Shown here piece after piece: positions 52,524 to 55,734 of a DNA stretch of 55,734 bases. A program made the translations under genes and the position numbers. The notes beneath the pieces are model-generated. The model had not been told where the DNA came from. It worked only from the letters and a program-made list of their open reading frames with translations, and ran no database searches. The DNA comes from an uncultured Bacilli bacterium. GTDB lineage: Bacteria > Bacillota_I > Bacilli_A > RF39 > UBA660. The stretch's first letter is position 1, and each line of letters starts with the position of its first letter. Location: NCBI GenBank assembly GCA_934085585.1, contig CAKOHI010000010.1, forward strand, positions 1-55,734, in the 5' to 3' direction.

Positions 52524-52551
52524 ATTATACCATAATTTTTACGAAAATCAA
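52524..52551 (-). promoter_or_regulatory. Promoter of the rimP-nusA-rnpM-infB-rbfA operon
   Basis: On the minus strand TTGATT, 16 bases and TATAAT lie upstream of the leader hairpin. Confidence 0.75.
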
Positions 52552-52582
52552 AGGAAAAATTAAAAATTTCCATGGAAAAATC

Positions 52583-52614
52583 ACAAAAAAAGAGTCGCAA
52601 ATTAACGAGCTCTT
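52583..52614 (-). terminator. Terminator of typA
   Basis: On the minus strand AGAG and TCG (separated by one bulged base) pair with CGA and CTCT across the typA stop codon. Seven T residues follow. Confidence 0.65.
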
Positions 52615-54404
52615 CTATATCTTTCTTTTGGATCTAAATATTTCTTTCTAAGTCTTATTTCTGTCGGAGTTATTTCAATATATTCATCATCTTCAATAAA
52701 TTCTAATGCTTCTTCTAAAGTAAATTTCTTTGCTTTATTTAAAACTATTGCTTCATCTGCATGAGCACTTCTTGTATTTGTTAATTCCTTATTCTTACAA
52801 GGATTAACATCTAAATCTCCTTCTTTATTAGCGATACCCACAATCATACCAACATATACATCGGTAGATGGATCTACTATCATTGTACCTCTACTACTTA
52901 AATTAAATAATGAATATCCAAAAGTTGTACCATTAACCATTGAAACTAAAACACCATTTTTACGTCCATTAATAACTCCAGCATAAGGCCCATAAGAATC
53001 AAATGAACGAACCATGATACCTTCGCCTTTTGTTTCAGTAATAAACGAACCACGATAACCAATTAATCCTCTTGTTGGAACTAAATATTCGCATCTTGTA
53101 TAACCAACTTCACCTGGTGTAACACTTTGCATAATACCTTTTCTTTCATTTAATGAATTAATTACAGTTCCAGAATATTCATTTGGTACATTAACAATAA
53201 CTTTTTCATATGGTTCTTCACGTTTACCATCAACTTCTTTAAAAATAACTTCAGGTTTAGAAACAGATAATTCATAACCTTCTCTTCTCATATTTTCAAG
53301 TAAGATAGATAAATGTAATTCTCCACGACCACTAACTTTAAAACCATCTGCACCTTCTAATTGTTCAACTTTTAATCCCACATTAGTTTCAAGTTCTTTT
53401 TCTAATCTTTCTTTTAAATGTCTACTTGTTAAGAATTTACCACTTTGACCAGCAAACGGAGAATTATTAACCAAGAAATTCATTGATAATGTTGGTTCTT
53501 CAATCACAATTTTAGGAAGTGGATTAATTTTATCTTTTTCACAAATTGTATCTCCAATAGAAACATCACTGCATCCAGCAACAGTTACAATATCACCGTA
53601 GTATGCAACAGGAACTTCAACTCTTTTAATACCTTCATTAACAAATAGTTTAGTAACACGAAAAGATTCAACTTTTCCATCATTAGTTGCTAAAGATACA
53701 GTTTCACCACTTTTTATTTTACCTTTATTAATTCTACCAATACCAAGTCTTCCAATATAATCATCATATGCAAGTTGACATACTTGTAATTGTAACGCAT
53801 CATTTTCATTACCTTCAAACACTTTAGTATTATTTACAATAGTTTCAAATAATGGCGTTAAATCTTTACCTTCATCACCCATATTATAAATAGCATAACC
53901 ACTTCTAGCACTACCATAAAGAATTGGAAAATCAAGTTGTTCATCAGTTGCCCCTAATTCCATAAATAAATTAAATGTCATATCAACAACTTCTTCTGCT
54001 CTTTGGTCTTTCTTATCAATCTTATTAATAAATAAAATTGGTTTTAAATTATTTTGTAATGCTTCTTTTAACACAAATCTAGTCTGAGGCATTGGTCCTT
54101 CTGCAGAATCCACAAGTAAAATAACTGTATCAACAGTCTTGATAACTCTTTCAATTTCACTAGAAAAATCAGCATGACCCGGAGTATCAACTATATTAAT
54201 TTTATAATCCTTATACTTAATAGCACAGTTTTTAGCTGTAATAGTAATACCTCTTTCTTTTTCAAGGTCTCCACTATCCATAACACAATCAACTAATTCT
54301 TCATTTGCTCTAAAAACCCCACTTTGTCTTAATAATCCATCAACTAAAGTAGATTTACCAGCATCAACATGTGCAACTACAGCAATATTTATTATCTTAT
54401 CCAT
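52602..54404 (-). CDS. typA: GTP-binding translation factor TypA/BipA
   Basis: TypA is an EF-G-like ribosomal GTPase involved in 50S assembly and stress adaptation. G1 is AHVDAGKST (residues 10-18), switch II is DTPGHADF and G4 is NKIDKKD. Domains II, III and V and the BipA-specific C-terminus (from about residue 480, NGTTFGYSLFNLSSRGTMIV) are present. The 600-residue length is normal. GGGTGAAG precedes the ATG. Confidence 0.96.
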   Translation of the reverse strand: MDKIINIAVVAHVDAGKSTLVDGLLRQSGVFRANEELVDCVMDSGDLEKERGITITAKNCAIKYKDYKINIVDTPGHADFSSEIERVIKTVDTVILLVDSAEGPMPQTRFVLKEALQNNLKPILFINKIDKKDQRAEEVVDMTFNLFMELGATDEQLDFPILYGSARSGYAIYNMGDEGKDLTPLFETIVNNTKVFEGNENDALQLQVCQLAYDDYIGRLGIGRINKGKIKSGETVSLATNDGKVESFRVTKLFVNEGIKRVEVPVAYYGDIVTVAGCSDVSIGDTICEKDKINPLPKIVIEEPTLSMNFLVNNSPFAGQSGKFLTSRHLKERLEKELETNVGLKVEQLEGADGFKVSGRGELHLSILLENMRREGYELSVSKPEVIFKEVDGKREEPYEKVIVNVPNEYSGTVINSLNERKGIMQSVTPGEVGYTRCEYLVPTRGLIGYRGSFITETKGEGIMVRSFDSYGPYAGVINGRKNGVLVSMVNGTTFGYSLFNLSSRGTMIVDPSTDVYVGMIVGIANKEGDLDVNPCKNKELTNTRSAHADEAIVLNKAKKFTLEEALEFIEDDEYIEITPTEIRLRKKYLDPKERYRRAR

Positions 54405-54502
54405 AAAACTTCACCCTTTTTTCGCATAAATACCAATAGATAATAATACAAAATGATAGAAATGTCAAGAAAAATATGATAATCAAGTAAAATTTTAGCC
54501 AC

Positions 54503-54534
54503 AAAAAAAGTTGTCAGATTTAACCAACAACTTT
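54503..54534 (-). terminator. Terminator downstream of the decayed DUF1016 locus
   Basis: On the minus strand AAAGTTGT pairs with ACAACTTT around a 12-base loop and is followed by TTTT. Confidence 0.8.
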
Positions 54535-54563
54535 CTATTCATTACCTTTTAAACTAGATACCA

Positions 54564-54664
54564 TTAATAACATTCTACTAATTATCTATTAACGTTTGTT
54601 TCTCTAATGAATTTTCCTATTTCTACTTTTTTACATAATTCTTTATTTCATTAAAATAATCCAT
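54564..54664 (-). pseudogene. DUF1016/YhcG-family N-terminal remnant
   Basis: From ATG 54664 (AAGGTGG site) the frame reads MDYFNEIKNYVKK and stops at TAG. In the -1 frame it continues VEIGKFIRETNVNR, a stop, then LVECY. This matches the beginning of the neighbouring copy at 54675-55576, with the same AAAAAAG-TAG frameshift point (54623-54632). The remaining gene is missing. It is a short degenerate duplicate. Confidence 0.75.
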
Positions 54665-55286
54665 AGTTCCACCTTCATTTTACAAATTCATATGTAAGCG
54701 GTATAATTTTTTCATTTCTTACAAAATTTGCTACAAACTTGTCCTATTCTTTAGTAATTATTATCCCAATTGTTGGATTAATTGGTCCTCTAACAAAATT
54801 ATCAACTAAATTTATATAAAATTCTACTTGCCCTTTATCTTCTTTTTTTAACTTTCTGCACTTTATTTCTACTACAACATAACAATTATATTTAATATTA
54901 TAAAGCAACATATCTATAAAATAATTTTTATTTCCATCACTTACTTTATATTGATTACCTACCCAAGTAAAACCATTTCCTAATTGCAAAAACACATAAT
55001 TAAGCTGTGAATAAATTAACTTTTCTAAATCACTCTCTGACTTTATTTCTTTATTCTTTAATTCTAACAGAATTGGATTTTTAAAATTATCTGTTATTGT
55101 TGGTACAATTGAAGGAACTTTAATATCTATTTTATCAGATTTATGTTCTAATCTTTCATATGAATTATTTTTCATTTCTCTTTCTAATTCTCTTTTTGAT
55201 AAATGATTTTCTATACATAAATTAATATAATAATTTCTTTTATTTTCATCTTTTATTGATATAATTTTCCTCAAAATAGTCCAGTT

Positions 55287-55315
55287 CAATATTGGGCCCA
55301 GTGGGCCCAATATTG
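55287..55315. repeat. Palindrome P4 inside the 54675-55576 DUF1016 gene
   Basis: Perfect 13-base arms (CAATATTGGGCCC and its complement) surround AGT (ACT on the coding strand). It encodes PILGPLGPIL at the same protein position as P1, P2 and P3. GGGCCC is strikingly GC-rich for this genome. Confidence 0.9.
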
Positions 55316-55537
55316 GAAAACACAAATAAAATCTACGAAATCTTGCCAAATTACTATAATCATAACCTTTTCCATATTCTTTTGTCAGCTTTTCTGCCCA
55401 TTTTTTTAACAATTCATTTCCATATTTAGCTTTTTCTTTTCCTCCTTGTGCTTCAACTATTAATCTTCCTACATTCCAGTAACATTCTACCAATTCTCTA
55501 TTAGCATTTGTTTCTCTAATGGACTTTCCTATTTCTA

Positions 55538-55544
55538 CTTTTTT
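55538..55544 (-). other. A-AAA-AAG slippery heptamer in the DUF1016 gene
   Basis: In the frame of ATG 55576 the codons read ATA AAA AAG TAG, so the heptamer is in register for -1 frameshifting and is followed at once by a stop. The -1 frame leads into the conserved protein. The same heptamer and stop occur in the remnant copy at 54623-54632. Confidence 0.5.
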
Positions 55545-55576
55545 ATATATTCATTTGCTTCCTTTAAATAATTCAT

Positions 55577-55734
55577 TCATTCTCCTTTGCTCATTTATCA
55601 CCGCTTTTTTCTTTTTAAATTAAAATAATTTTTAAAAAGAATTCAGTTTACTTTTCTGTGAATTAGTCAACAAAAAGTAGACACTAAAAAAGAATTTTTA
55701 GAACCCTAGTTCAGTTTTATACTGAATTGGGGTT
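55577..55734. repeat. AT-rich end region with a terminal hairpin
   Basis: No gene is visible. At 55702-55734 a 14-base-pair stem (AACCCTAGTTCAGT with its partner, two G-T wobbles) closes a five-base loop at the window edge. Whether a T-tract follows is unseen. A related weaker pairing, AATTCA with TGAATT, lies at 55660-55685. Confidence 0.55.

Larger units (their letters stand above)
54675..55576 (-). pseudogene. DUF1016/YhcG-family PD-(D/E)XK protein, frameshifted and with a nonsense codon
   Basis: The frame from ATG 55576 (MNYLKEANEYIKK) meets TAG at 55535-55537. In the -1 frame after AAAAAAG (55538-55544) it continues VEIGKSIRETNANRELVECYW and stays open for about 270 codons. An in-frame TAG at 54744-54746 interrupts the conserved end, after which DKFVANFVRNEKIIPLTYEF follows to TGA at 54675. 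The nuclease motifs IDMLLYN and VVVEIKC are intact. Palindrome P4 sits before the WSHY-equivalent segment. The body open from 55493 to 54744 could still be expressed, from a TTG start or by ribosomal frameshifting. Confidence 0.7.

Overview
The window is strongly AT-rich, with short intergenic gaps and Shine-Dalgarno-led genes. It carries a low-GC Bacillota gene set: scpAB, ftsAZ, ffh, der, engB, murC, an LTA-synthase-like protein and the rimP-nusA-rnpM-infB-rbfA-truB block. An endospore set is also present: spoIIGA-sigE next to ftsAZ, spoIIIAH, gerE and gerM, with sigma-E- and sigma-K-like promoters. The likely source is a walled, anaerobic (class III ribonucleotide reductase), spore-forming member of the Bacilli or a related gut lineage. 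The exact lineage is an inference. TGA is a stop codon here (for example the ATGA overlap of scpA and scpB).

Layout. 1-5000: a membrane protein, scpBA, two membrane-anchored exported proteins, and a surface protein whose C-terminus carries a variable-region-like tract. 5000-10100: tag, an ABC-2 exporter with a TetR regulator and palindromic operator, and a decarboxylase remnant. 10100-15300: tRNA-Met, a CAP-domain protein, a P-type calcium ATPase, then a 550-base non-coding block with duplicated structured RNAs beside an orphan holin. 15300-19800: der, a prepilin, engB, and a longer paralogue of the surface protein. 19800-23000: a metallopeptidase and a tandem DUF1016/YhcG nuclease array with palindromes. 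23000-31800: ffh, a VanY-like peptidase, and the division and sporulation cluster. 31800-47000: class III ribonucleotide reductase with a detached glycyl-radical domain, murC, dusB, pduL, RNase R with an in-frame TGA, rmuC, asnB and an ltaS-like gene. 47000-55734: the translation/transcription-factor operon, typA, and a decayed DUF1016 locus.

The strongest unusual signals are these. (1) A diversity-generating-retroelement-like variable region (4021-4098) lies in a surface gene: GC-rich, dominated by NNC codons, and followed by a GC-rich hairpin just past the stop. Its paralogue at 18167-19765 lacks this signature, and no reverse transcriptase or template repeat is in the window. (2) A tandem pair of about 120-nt RNAs (14504-14623 and 14850-14970) shares a core, has a compensatory change in the terminator stem, and flanks an inverted third copy of the core. 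(3) DUF1016 genes carry a palindrome at one fixed position with different arms in each copy. Similar palindromes sit at or beside breakpoints between broken copies. (4) In three places a promoter -35 box is embedded in an upstream terminator hairpin, with the T-tract in the spacer (tRNA-Met, tRNA-Arg, ftsA). (5) The glycyl-radical loop of NrdD is encoded as a separate 60-residue protein.

Most core genes look ordinary and functional. Decayed items are the carboxymuconolactone-decarboxylase remnant, DUF1016 copies at 22573-22782, 54564-54664 and 54675-55576, and the 5' part of RNase R.
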